Shown: positions 49,645 to 62,001 of the stretch, piece by piece
How positions within the stretch are numbered: the first letter of the stretch is position 1
Layout: every line of letters starts with the position of its first letter
NCBI GenBank assembly: GCA_001632425.1
Contig: KV425565.1
Span: 1 to 64,000, forward strand
Direction of reading: 5' to 3'
DNA from: Neolentinus lepideus HHB14362 ss-1
Lineage: Eukaryota; Basidiomycota; Agaricomycetes; Gloeophyllales; Gloeophyllaceae
Length of the DNA: 64,000 nucleotides
The notes under the pieces: model-generated
The model's input: the letters and a program-made list of their open reading frames with translations, nothing else
Databases searched by the model: none
What the model was told of the DNA's origin: nothing
Translations under genes and position numbers: made by a program

Positions 49645-52600
49645 GTCTCTCACTCACTTCCTCCCCTCCCCCCCCGGTTATGTCGTTAGTATGTGTGCTT
49701 CATCCTGATTTCTTCTGGCTGAGCCAAATTTTCTCTCTCTCCCTCTTCCCTTTCATGTGTTATTATTTCCCCCACCGGTACATCCACTACCGGCTCCTCG
49801 TGCTTCTCCTGTGACATCTTTCTGATATTATATGATGTCTTTTTTGCTGCAATTGATGAAATCGTTCTCGTTCAACCGTCGATTTCGCGTTGATTTCTTC
49901 GCAGCCGAGGGCGTCGCATCCCCCGTTCCTCCTTTGCCGTCTGCTCTCCATGCGTTGGATATCCCACTTCGGCTAGTCCCCACAGGATCTCTGGGTGTCC
50001 CCCAACCGCCGTCTGGACCAAACATCGGGTTGCTGCGGACGGCTAACTATATGGGCCGTGCCTTGCCCATCCTACTGCCGCTGCCGAGAGGATTGGCGGT
50101 TGTCCGGTAACTCGGCAGGTTACGCGAGCGGTGGCCTGCCCACCTCGCGCGGATCAAGGACAGACTTGTCGGGGACGTCTCGGCTATTGTGTGCCCCTTG
50201 CTCGTGCGTCGCTACTTTTTAATTTTGATTTTCTGAATTTCGTGTGCGTCTGTGAGAAACGGCGCGCGGGGCTGGGTTAGATCTTACGAACGTTATCCCT
50301 TGTGCAAAGCTGCCTACCTGCTGATTTCTGGTTATTCTGTGTGTGTTGATTTTGTCGCTCTGATTTCATGGCCACTATGATATTGGATCTGCTTTTACTT
50401 CCTCAAACAAAGAGAGTCCCCTCACTCCGTCCAGTGTTTCGGCAGTGCGCTGGGACAGTTACGCGAGCGGTGGCCTGCCCGCCTCGTGCGGATCAAGGAC
50501 AGGGACGCTATCGTGTACCCGTTGCTCGTGCGTCACTACCCGATGTTATCTTCTATTTTTCTGAATTTCGTGTATGTCCGGGAGAAACGGCGTGCGGGGC
50601 TGGGCAGGTCGCAGTTAGCTCTTGCGATCGTTATCCCTTGTGCAAAGCTGCCTACTTAATTATGCACGAGTATTTTTGGTTATTCTGTGTGCGTTGATTT
50701 TGCCGCTCTAATTCTATGGCCATTATGACACTGGATTTACTTTTGCTTCCTCAAACAAAGAGAGTCCCCCGTCACTCCCGCCACTTCTTGCTGGGATATT
50801 AGAGTCTCGAGCGGGAATTTGTCATTTCGCATTTGACAAGCCCCATTTTCTGGTTATTCTGTGTGCGTTGATTTCGCCACCCTGATTCCAAGGCCGTTGT
50901 GACAATGGATTTGCTTTTGCTTCAAAGAGAGTCCCCCGCACTCCTGCCGCCCCTTACTGGAGTCTCGAGCGGAGATTTGTCATTTCGCATTTGACGAGCC
51001 CCATCTCCTCTGCCGCACGTGAAGCCGCATCTTCACTTATGGGCGTAAAACCACCGACACATGTCGTAGGTCACCACGACAACGACAAGGCCGAGATTAA
51101 TTGCCGCCGCTACTATGAAGGCCTTCGTGCCTCGTTCTTAAATTCCAGAGGAGCCGCGCCATCCATTTGACTAGGGCGGGGGCGCCACATATTTGACTGA
51201 ATGGTGGATAACAATATCACACTGAATTCGACGTGCAGCTTTGTTCCCTCGTTCTGCTCCATGACCGGACGGTTGGCGAGCCCGCCGCCCCGTCTAGTAA
51301 AGGCCGGTTCACATTCGTACCCAAACCGATGAGAGGTTGGATGCCTTTGCCCTAAGGTTAGCACATGTTTTGTTTATCGCTACACCCCGAAAATGCCTCA
51401 AAGAAGTACGTTATTTTGATTCTGGATGTCGTGACCGACAAGAACCGGACTTGACCCTGCGTAGTCGGTCTACCGGTTATCTTTATGCGTCCTCAGGCCT
51501 CCACACCGATTTGCAAAGGCCATCATCTACTCGGCACAGCTAGAAAGGCTCGAAATATGTTGACTTTCCTGTTCTCATTACCATGTGCTCAACTAAGTAT
51601 TCCAAGATTTTGGAATAATCGACTGGTGGACTAGTAGACATTATCTCCGTATGGAAGGCTAGCTCAAGCGCTCATGCCGCGGATCATACATCACCGCTTT
51701 TTATCCATTCATGGATGTGAGTCTGCTCGTTTGACTCATTATTGATACCTGATGAACGCGCAACCGGTCAATTCATTCCCTTGCACCGACGTCGCGCTGC
51801 TATCGTGCATGCCCTAGGTTTTGATACATTTGTTGTGTATGCCAGTGATCAAGCTTCAAGTCCAATCGAAGTAGAATGTCGGGTGAACACTATATGCACC
51901 TGGTTCGCCTTCAATTCCATAGCCATGAACATGGATAGTTGGGACAGAACTCAAAAATGGAGTACTTGCTCGCGGGACCCATGCACCATACAGCGATGTC
52001 ATGTATACATCGGATCATATGCTTCCTGCAACATACCGACTTCTATCATATATCACCAGCATGGCATAACTGGGTACCGGCCCGCGACCGACTCTTTTGT
52101 GTATCAAAGAAGTGTGTTTATGTCGCTGACAGTGACATTCTATAGATGTATGCTCATATGGCGGCCCGATCAGCAGGATCACGCTGCACGTCTCGTCCGT
52201 CCTGGGCCGCTGGCGCAGGAGCTTCATGGGCGCCTAGGCTACGCGATATCTGGTAAAAATACGATGAATTGATTCTTGCGGATTAGCGGGAAGCGCCGTG
52301 TACCTGAAGTAAACATAGGTCATCCCCGAGTTTCGCTGACGAGGGGTATACGTACACATTGACGAGAATTGCTATTGTGGTCAATCACGGTTGGGAAGGT
52401 AGTACAGTTGCAGAAATTGCATCAGATCGCCGTGTTCCAGTCTGAAGCCCGCAGTGTGCACAGGAATAATTCGGGGAACGAATGCCACAGATACCAAGAC
52501 CAATCAAATAGTATCGATGGACGATAACAGAGTGCGCCCTGCTATAATACCTACTCGCCTGGATCAAGCTCGAAAGACATTGACGATCCAAACACCTGGC

Positions 52601-55092
52601 AAGAGTAATATGTTCGCTCATGGAGGCTAATGAAATTGGTGACAAAGTAACTCGAGGGGTGATAGGAGATGCGCAAGTTGGAATGAACGTATCACCGGCT
52701 CGAAAAACAGGGACCATTCTCTAGTACCTCGCACCAGATTGCGACGGCGACCTCAACATTGTCCTTTCGGACCCTGAATTACAAATGAGAGACGCCCAAG
52801 TGGTAGAAACACCGATATCACCTCTATAGATCGGTTAATACTAGCATCAAGACTAAGCAGTGTTATATACGTACGAGGAAATATGGAGTCCGAAGACCGC
52901 GGGCCTCAGCGCTTGGTGGCAGTAGGAACAGCGGTGAATTAATAGTGAAAGAAGACTCTGGTATTTGCCAGCTAACAGAGACCATATCTCTAGGGTGGCC
53001 GACAGGGACAGCGCGCAGGCGCAAGCAGGCCGAGGGTGGCAGATATGTACGAAGAATTTTCACTTTGCGAAAATGGAGATGCTCGTCTGGACATAGTACC
53101 TGATTAATGTTGAACAGCGGACTGCGACGGTCTTTTAGGGGCATTACAATCTTATGGAACCGATGAAATAACGAAGTTCCTGACATCCAATACGCCAAAC
53201 ATACCTGACAGTGGTCAGTCAGTTAGTCTCCTTGGCAGTCATACGCACCGACATCCTACGCTTGAGAGACATCCTGACATGAGCATACAACAGAATACCT
53301 GCAGACACTGGCATTTGAATCAATTGAAAGTCCGTTAATCTGCCAAGCTTAAGTGCCTACTCATTAGTCGTCATGTCAGATACACCGCTCGATAGGGGAA
53401 AACAAGCAACATGCGGGCCAAACATACTAGATGATGAGCTCGCCTGATGATCTGACTTTAACGATTTTGGCTTCTTTTCGCTCCATCTGAGACGCTGAGA
53501 CGCTCCGATTATAGTTATAATTCGACACGCCGGCGAAAAAGCTGCTATGACAGCTGGGCCAATGGGCGACGTTTCTGTCAGACAGACACGTATGACGAGC
53601 ATTTTCAAAGGCAAGGCAGTTGTCGGGAAAGGTGTATGATACCAGAGAAGGTTAGTTTACAGAAGGAAAGTCCGGTCAGCAAACGCGTCCATCACCATTG
53701 GCTCAGTCGCGCGAGCGCGCATCTCGTCATCCTTTATAACGACCTGCATACTCAACAGTTACGTTAGCGCTCACACAGTACTCAAGATCTACCCGAAGTT
53801 CATACCCAATTTTATGATGACACGCACCTCTACTAGCACGATAGACAGTGAATAGCAAGCGTATTTTTGGCAGCCTATCTACGCAGTGAGATAGGCATGT
53901 AGAATGCGTCTGTGGAACTCAATCGAATCAATACACGTATGAACAACATGCAGCGGCCCGATTCAACTCCAGTATCTTGGACTGCTGCTGCGAGTGACTC
54001 AGCATATGGCTCAAGAAGGTGCAAAGAAGGCAACACCTGTGAGTTAGTTACTTCACGGTCAGAAGCGACGGCTCTGCATCCGAGCAGCGCACAGGCACTT
54101 TCCGGAGGAGCATCATGCAGGCATCACCGAATATTCACCAGTCCAGAGCGCCATGATCGAGTATACAGAGGGAGAAGCCTTGGTTTACGTACGCGCATGC
54201 TTCGGTGCACTGGTGATGCTGCTTCGGCTCGGTCATGGTTTGCAGGATAGTAGAACCTAAAATCTAGCTATTTCTGCGGACAGTGGGTGAACCTCGAGGA
54301 ACCGATGAAGTGTAATATTGAACCCGCCAGCAGTCTTCCCTTGTATCTGCACATCCGTGGACCAACTTGGACCGCAGAGGAGCATATGGAAGGAAATGAC
54401 CATCAAGGTGATAATCCAAGTTTCTCCGGTTCATCCATTATGCGTTTTTGCCGAGGAGTAGTGTGACCCCGAATGCGAACATGGGAAGCATTCCATCCAC
54501 AACAACCCAATGCCAGGGCAGAATGCAAGCTACCGACGTACAGGATCGTCTTCAGGATGTTTGGATCTCCACTGAGTCACCGACTTTCCGGCTGAACAGC
54601 ACTCAGATCTGAGAAGGTCCCCGGCACGTATGTATACCGTAACAAAACGTCGGAGATCCAGTCCACAGTTAGCAGTACCAGCGGTTGACCGATAGAGCCG
54701 ACATCTTTTATGGGATTGCGAAGAACCTCGAACCAGAAATCCCGTAATGTACGAGTTATTGTAAGCAAGATACACAGAAAACGTACATTGTTTTAGCTGC
54801 AAAGGAGAACACTACCAACACTGCGGGTGACAACACATATTGCTAGTATCGTCCGTAACATTGGTCGAGTGTCCGACAAAAGGGAAGTAACAGAGTGTGC
54901 GTGAATATAGAGGGGCTGCGTGGCGAACAGCATGCAAGAGTGCGAGGACAGGACCAAAGCCCTAAGTGGGTGGTGATAATACTGTCCCAGATCGGGAAGG
55001 ACGCGGTCAAAAGAATAAGTTATTGAACGAGAGATGGCCCAAATCACGGAGTTTAGAGATAACATACCGAAGTACAATGGCAGCGAGGGTAG
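49645..55092. other. Gene-poor 5.4-kb region with repeat array, no confident gene
   Basis: The left end is 3' region of the GRF gene. A degenerate array occupies 50.1-51.0 kb. From 51.0 to 55.1 kb there are many short frames. Several minus-strand ones (54793-55077; 54577-54768, reading TLRDFWFEVLRNPIKDVGS; and one near 54450-54540, reading WVVVDGMLPMFAFGVTLLLG) are hydrophobic, which could mean a decayed multi-pass membrane gene. I cannot join them into a convincing model and do not call a gene. Confidence 0.4.
50119..51010 (+). repeat. Degenerate tandem array, units of about 340 bp
   Basis: GTTACGCGAGCGGTGGCCTG starts units at 50119 and 50458. Both continue with CGGATCAAGGACAG, TGCTCGTGCGTC, CTGAATTTCGTGT, GAGAAACGGCG, ATCCCTTGTGCAAAGCTGCC and TGGTTATTCTGTGTG (50329, 50677). 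They then run to TCAAACAAAGAGAGTCCCC. A truncated unit starts with TGGTTATTCTGTGTG again at 50851. A short word, GAGTCTCGAGCGG followed by GATTTGTCATTTCGCATTTG or similar, occurs at about 50803 and 50961. No open frame is conserved between units. Confidence 0.8.
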
Positions 55093-56734
55093 CTAGCAGA
55101 ATAGCTTCCGCAACCAGAGTATGAATTTGGACCACCAGCTGCCCTTCCAACCTTCGGCTCGTTCCTTCGAGCTGAGCCACATTATTCCAGTGCCACAGCG
55201 TATTTCCTTCCTGGGCATTTGGTCATCCTCGCCTTCCTCCAGATCCAGAGGTCTAGCCTTCCCTGAGGCGACCGGAAACCGAGGTAGAGCTAGCCTGCTG
55301 ATAAATGAAGGGAAAACCTTCAACAGGCACAAGTACTCGGGATTGGGTAAGTCTGGGGACGTCCACGTTCGAAGATACTCTTCCTCGTCCTCTTCATTGA
55401 ACGCGTAATCGCCATATGGTGCCACCGGTACATGATCATTATCTGCCGGTGCCGACGCTGGACTTGGAGGTTCCCTATCGGCCGCCGCACTCAGAAGAGC
55501 ACCGGACGTACCACACGATGAGTTGGACGTTGATGATGCTAAAGAACGCGATAAGGCTGGGGTATCTAAAAATGGATCGCTAGGTGCTCTAGGGCGTTTC
55601 ACATGGTTTGTGTCAGGTAGGTGAAGTCGTTGGTTGTCCGTGGGAGGCGTGGACGGAAGAGGCTGGGATTTAGAACGCGAATGTGGACGGTAGAGTGGCG
55701 CCAACGAATTGTAAGAGGACGATCGCTTGGAAGAGGGTGCTTCTTCGAAAGCCAACACCTAGGACAGATCAAGGTTCATTTACGTAGGCAGAATAAAGGA
55801 CGAGACATTAATTACCCCCTTGAGGACGTCTATAGCTTCGAGCATGAAGTCCTTTCCACTATACCAATTATGGGGAACTGTGAGTGTCAGGAAGATGATG
55901 AGGGATGTGATTGGACGCACGCAGTCTCCTTGAAGACAGCATCATCGATTTGCCACTCTATTCGGTAAGGGCCAGCCCCACCAAGACTTTCGGGTATCAC
56001 TTGCAATCGCATGACAGCCCACAGTCCCTCAAAGAAGGGCTTTGTCCCAGGCATGCCCATATTGCACCACGTCTTAACGAACCGCTCAAATCGTTCGTAT
56101 CGTTCCTTGCGCGCTATCGGTCCAGAGGGATCCGCACGGGAGTGCGGCATCAAAGACCCTCCTGGATGGGTAGCGCTCAGATGTGCTTGGAACTCAGCCG
56201 CACGTCTAGCGCTCATATGGGCATGAAATGCGGATCGAACGGACGCCTGTAGTTTTACAAAAGGTGCCCGCTGCGATGGGGGAAGCGTAGCTAAGGTCTG
56301 CGTCATAGACCTTCCAGCTTCCTCGTCTTGATTGTAATACCTTATGCAGGAGTCAGTAGTAGCATCATCTCTTAATGTAAGCACCTATACCATCGTCGGC
56401 AATGTTCAGCAAATTCCTCTATATCACTCCGAGCAAGGCCCCGGGCAGGAGTCGTAGATCGTGTGTGTGATGGTGGAGGGGTCATCCTGCGACCTCGTCC
56501 GCCCCGAGGACGACCCGTGTAGTTCGGAGAAGTCGGAGAAGTCGGGTTAGATGCATTCGACGTCCAAGTCGCACCTGTTGGAGGGGGTGATATAGCCGAA
56601 GGAAGGTCATAAAGGAGTGGTTCGTCATTGTCAATGCCAGCGATAATGGCCTTGGATGATGGTGTGTTGAATCGTAGAGGAGGGGGGGTGGGTCGAGAGC
56701 GGGGAGCTTGCAGCCGATAGGATGCACTCGACAT
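55093..56734 (-). CDS. Conserved fungal protein of unknown function
   Basis: Five exons join in frame. The first (from 56734) reads MSSASYRLQAPRSRPTPPPL, a low-complexity Pro/Ser region, then RSDIEEFAEHCRRWYRYYNQ across a 43-nt intron. The globular middle reads APFVKLQASVRSAFHAHMSA, RKERYERFERFVKTWCNMGM and PGTKPFFEGLWAVMRLQVIP. After two more introns comes AGKDFMLEAIDVLKG, then VLAFEEAPSSKRSSS. The last exon is Ser/Pro-rich and acidic, and closes with a conserved-looking tail (DLPNPEYLCLLKVFPSFISR and WWSKFILWLRKLFC). The tail is aromatic and could be membrane-associated. The pattern of globular blocks separated by disordered linkers suggests a real, constrained gene. I do not recognise a named domain and assign no function. 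Confidence 0.75.
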
Positions 56735-59700
56735 TGTTTCTGAGACGCAGAAGACGCTGACCAATGATCTTGGACCTCCAATAAACAATCCAAATCAGCC
56801 GAGGAGACTCGTGGGACTGTTCGAACTCTGCTGAGATCAGGTTCTCGATAAACGGCGTGAGGGTGACTTACAAGGCAGCCAGCTTTTCGGAAATCGCAGT
56901 TGTCGCCGTTGCGGACGTCGTCAAGGGGGACGTGGTCGCCGTCGGTGTCAGCGAGCAGAACGGCGGGACCTGTCGCACGACGTTGGCGAGGCGACACTGC
57001 GGTGCAAACCACAGAGATCTGTGACACGAGATCTTGTCACAAGGGACGCGTGCTGCAGAAGCATATCGGTACCTCGGCCACGTGGGGCCCTCGTGAGATA
57101 GTGGCAACTTCCAAGTGTCCTAGCTACTCTAGACAAGCGCCTTGCTTTTAGCCTTTTCATCTCACAACGTGCTTCCCGACGGTACATCTTTGTGAATATC
57201 CGAACTCTAACGCTGCCCGACAGAGCCTTTTTACGTGCACAATCCACGGTGCTTTTTCGGCTAGAACCGTCCTCCATGGACACTGACCTGCTATTCGCCC
57301 ACAGGGTATACGTAAATGCAGAGCCATGGTTAATCTCACTGCTCGTGCAGTCCAGGCTAGCCCATGGAGAATAAACTCAAGCATGAAGTGGCGCCCTCGC
57401 GCGACTCGTATCCTTTAGCAACCACCTTCTGAGATCGGGCGCCGTCTGAGTTGAATGGACTCTTGACCCGTTCCATCGGCGATGTATCCTGGCACCCCTC
57501 ATGCATTCCTGCTCATAGCATGCATCGTACATTTCTAAAGCACTAACGTAACTCGCGACTGCTCCTAAAAATACCGACGTGTGCCCCAAATTTCCTACGC
57601 CTAGTCTATCTCGTTCGTCGTCCCACGGCACCGAAGCCAGTTTTTCCGTCCAATGGAACTTAGGTTCACGGTCTCAGCGGTCGTTGCGAATGTGTCGCAG
57701 AACGTGTCAAGAGGCTTCTCGGCATCCGCCATCACCAACCGTATCCTCAGAAGAACGAGTCAATCTCAGCGGCGCAGAGGCTCGGACAGTCTCGCCCTTC
57801 TGAAGATGTGGGTGTTGATTTGCTTCAGCACGCTGCTCACACCTGGCAGGTGCGCCTGGACTACGGTCATTAAGACTGGATGGATCGAGCACCAATTTGA
57901 AGACCCCCTCCAATTTTTGCAAGCCAAAAATAGTGCTGCAACAATTGTTCTGCCTATGATTGCTGATGCTCTTCTGTTCTGCAGAACTCTGGTGGCGTAC
58001 CCTCGCATCTGTATTGAAATGTCGCCTGGTCAAGCCGGAAAATTTGGTGGATCAACGACAGCACCACGATGGTCCCACTTATTCATGGTACAGCTTGATA
58101 TCTGCCCATTTTTCTGTCCAAATTGGCCACCATCACATTTCAGTGTTCGCAAATCGGCGAAGTTTTTCCCGAGCGTCACCGTTTGCGGACACATAGCTTA
58201 CCATGGCTGCTCTGTGAGCAAGTGATTTGTCTCGTGATCCTAGAGGTAAGGATATCCATCCTCTGTATCGTTCGTCTCCTCATCGTCGCTCGACCATCGG
58301 AGAATCACCGCAATAAATGAAAGCCATGCGAAGTGCTTCTTGGGTCACCAGAATTCTCAGTAATCGCCGAACGGGTTTGAATTCTACACACCACGGATTT
58401 CCACTCACGTCTGATTGCTCACGGTTAAACAGTCTGAACCGGTGCACTCTCCTGGTGTTGGAAGTCGGGGGGACCGGACGCTGTAGCGCGCAATGCCGAT
58501 CGGAGTGACGAGCTGTGCAGGTCTCTTCGATCATTTGGACTCTATCGCGCTTGCTTCGTCTGAGATTTGCTTTGTAGTTAGGTTCCCACATTGCTGATAT
58601 ACTCAATTCAACGCAATTCAATCCGGTTGGCTATCTTCCATCTCACATGGAATGAATGGCCTATCACCACCTTTGCGAAGCTGGATCCGTCCAGGTTCTG
58701 CTGGGTATTCAGTCCTACCGGTTTGAATGACGGGACTCTCGGGAGGCACAGCAAGTGTTGTAACTTTGCTAATGCCCCCTCCCCTTGAAGGAGAATTTCA
58801 GCAAGCAAAGGTGATAACGACAGGGGCCTGACCCTGATATTGCTGTCGGCACGTCGCGCTCGTCGTTGCGGCCTCAGGCTTCTCTCGCAGCACCGCTATA
58901 CAGACTGGCCTCGGTCATCAACACATTTCATCTGCTCACCTAGCTCATCCACCTCTTATGCTGCGCATTGGGCTGCCATCCCGCAGGGCCACGAAGTCGA
59001 CGTCACAGTCTCGATCGCTCTGTCTGATCGGTCAAGTGCGCTGTCTCCTCGTTTTGCCGTAGCTTATTCCGAATGCTCGTTGCCCTTGCAATGTGCAGCA
59101 GTGACAGCGGCGGAACATCTCTCAGTGGCGCCGCTGAATCATTGACTAGTAAGTTCTACACACATGGTATCGTTATACCTGATTACGCTTCAGAAGCAGA
59201 TAAGCAGCCTCGCCTGCGCTGGCCGCGGACCAGAATACTTCCATCTGCCACATAACCCCCGCGGCAGCTCATCTCCTAACCTCAGGTGGCATCTAGCGCC
59301 GACAGTCCCCATTACCTGCCGACGTATTGATCACCGACATTGTCGAGGTACTTGTGCGGTATTTGTCAGGGCCATTAATAGCCAGATTTTGGTAGAGATT
59401 GATCGGTTTTGTGTGCGCCCAACAGTGCAGCACCGCTCGCAGGTTGGTATCCACGAAGACCCTTGTGGTGTGAACAGCTTTATGGCCCAACGTCCGCGCA
59501 TCCTTGTCGCGTCTGCGCAATGGTAACCAAGGTGAGGACAATTGATACATTGGATATACTGTCCACGATCCACGATCCACGATAGGGATCTGGAAATTCT
59601 CAGCAGCGATGAAAGACAATTCGGAATAGTGGGCGACTGATCGGCGGCCCGAGTTTACGTATGTCGCTCCGCTACTTCTACGAAGCATGATACTGCTGTC

Positions 59701-62001
59701 CTAATCTTAAATGTTGTGGCAGACATGATGCAGTCGCGCTGCGCAGCGGTGTTCTCGATGTCAGCACTGAGCAACAAGAAGAGGTGTATTTGTTTATTTT
59801 CCGACTCCAGATGTCGCGAGGGATGATTGATGCTAGTCGGAGTGATATGAGAAGGCGTATATACGTCAGGTTTCAACGACATTCCGGACAGGCTGGTCCG
59901 GGAGGACTCCGACGGCCGTGCCGGTAGGATCGTAGATCGGTTTCTTAATAATGAGCGTGTTTGAGTCAGCAGATGCCGCGGTGCCTGGACTTCGACCTCT
60001 TGGCGTTAATCTCAGCTCATTAAAACCCGGCCGGAGAGGCTCCGGTACCGGCCGGCCCCGGCGTACAACAGAAGCGGAGCCAGATCAAGATCACACGGAA
60101 GCAAATGGGAGGATACCCAACCGGGCCACGTTCATACCCATGCTCACCCTCCTACCGGACTGCTCCTGCTCCTGCTGGATAGGCGTTGCATGATGCAATT
60201 TGCGATTCTATACCCTCCTCTAACCAATTACTCCCGCATTCCTATGCATTGCCAACGCCTCTTCGAATTACGGCCACCCATGTCATAATTGGACCAATTC
60301 ACGCCGCTTGTATAATGTACCGAGTGACCGAACGCCTTCGGTTCAGCTCGCTCAATCCGCTCAATTCTAGCCTATCTGCAACACCGAGTCCTTGAGGTGG
60401 CCCGCGCGACGCCCGTATCGCTGCCGTGCCTGCTCTATCGCGCACAATCACAGAGATCGGGTCCCCCTATGCGGCTCAGGGCGCAGTTCCTTTCTAGGTA
60501 GCAGTATCAGTGGTGCTCCGTTAGCCCCAGACTCGGGTACTTATCTATCGCATTTCGCAGAAATGCCGGTGGCAGCTTCTCCATTTAATTGGACCGTTCA
60601 CCATCCTAGTCTAAGCACCGTAACATAACTGACAACGTTGCGTTCTCTGACAGTGATATTTGCCATAGATATCCTGAATCAGCTCTGTTCTCTTCGTGTC
60701 CGCAGCGACCGTGATGCAACGGAGCCGGACGACCGAGCGTTCCGTGGTCATGCGGTGGGATGACAAGTATGCCGTCACTCTCGTCAAGATTTCGGTGAAA
60801 CCCGCACTGGAGCGTGCTTCGAGCACTTTGCCTAACAGCGCACAACATTATAAACAAAGTTGGGCCTCTGGCACATGCCTAAAGGCACAGAAGCCGGCGC
60901 CTGGAAAGGGGAACTTGTCGATCTTCCTCAAGCCGCTTCTCCAGGACAACGTTAACAGATGCCTGGAGCCGAATAGGTGGGAACTGCTTGCGAACTGGCT
61001 CTGGATACGTAACGGCCGCGCGTGCGCCGCGGTTGGGTCGAGCAGTAGCAACTAGTGAGGCCGGTCAGGTCGGTATGAAGTGTGTGACAGGATACAGAGT
61101 GTTTCATTTTAATTGTGACATTAGTTGGTCCGGCGGGGATTATCACGGTAACTCAAGATTGATTCAGGAGAATGCAATGGTAGCGCGCGGCAGCGGCCGA
61201 GAGCATTGTTGAGAACTGTCGAAAAGGTGATTGATGCCCAACTGAGCTGGCGTTCCACATAGATAGACACGAAGGCTATATCCGCCGACAAGGTAACGTA
61301 TGGAGCTTCTATAAAGTGAAGGAGTCACAAGGTGCCGCGAAGGAGCCAATCGGGGTGAGGGGACCAGTTGTCGGAGCGGAGAGAGCCATCGCAAGATAGG
61401 CTGGTAGTTCCAGAGATGCGGAAGCTGGGTGGGGGGCGGTAGCCTATGAGTATTATTACACTTGAGACACCTGATACGGGACACGCCTAGATCTCCCCGC
61501 AATTCTGTCTGAATTCTTCGTGGAAGGGATTCGGGGGGATGCGAGTATTTTGAGGATGATAGAACCCAACAGGAGAAGGCGTGCAATTGATGGGGAGCCA
61601 CGAAGGTTTACCTGCGCATGCGGCAATTTCATGCCAACTCGGCGGGACGAGGTGTGCCGTAAGGCAAGATCTGGGATGTCAATTGGACGTCGATGTGAGC
61701 TCGATATAAAGCCGGGACGGTTGGGAGAGCCAGGGCGCGCGCGACAAATCACACGAGCCACGCCTCCAAGCGGGTGGAGAGACGACTGGATCTTGCTTCT
61801 TGGACTATAGACACCGACCAAAAATCGGAAACCGCGGACGCGTAAATAGGGCGGCGTCTGCGTATATAACGACTGCATCAGAGGGGATCAGGCCGGTGCG
61901 GACCCTTTCTTTTGCAGCTTCTGCGCGCTAGAGCCCAGGTCAGTGTCGGCTATGGACGCGTGGTGATGGTGCTAACGGGGATATTGAGATAGCTTAACTC
62001 T
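56735..62001. other. Gene-poor 5.3-kb region, no confident gene
   Basis: The longest frame, 57653-58225 (+, 190 codons), contains a hydrophobic block ending ATIVLPMIADALLFCRTL, reminiscent of basidiomycete multi-pass membrane proteins. It has no clear start, splice partners or further domains, so it may be a remnant. The remaining frames are short and overlap on both strands. Small direct repeats occur at 59560-59583 (GATCCACGATCCACGAT). The right end is the upstream region of the CSL gene. Confidence 0.4.
61863..61869 (+). promoter_or_regulatory. Candidate TATA box upstream of the CSL gene
   Basis: TATATAA lies about 130 nt upstream of the first in-frame ATG of the CSL gene at 62002. Confidence 0.35.

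Noticed and set aside
51742..52272. 176-codon plus-strand frame
   Set aside because: No start context, motif or splice partners; composition typical of non-coding sequence here.
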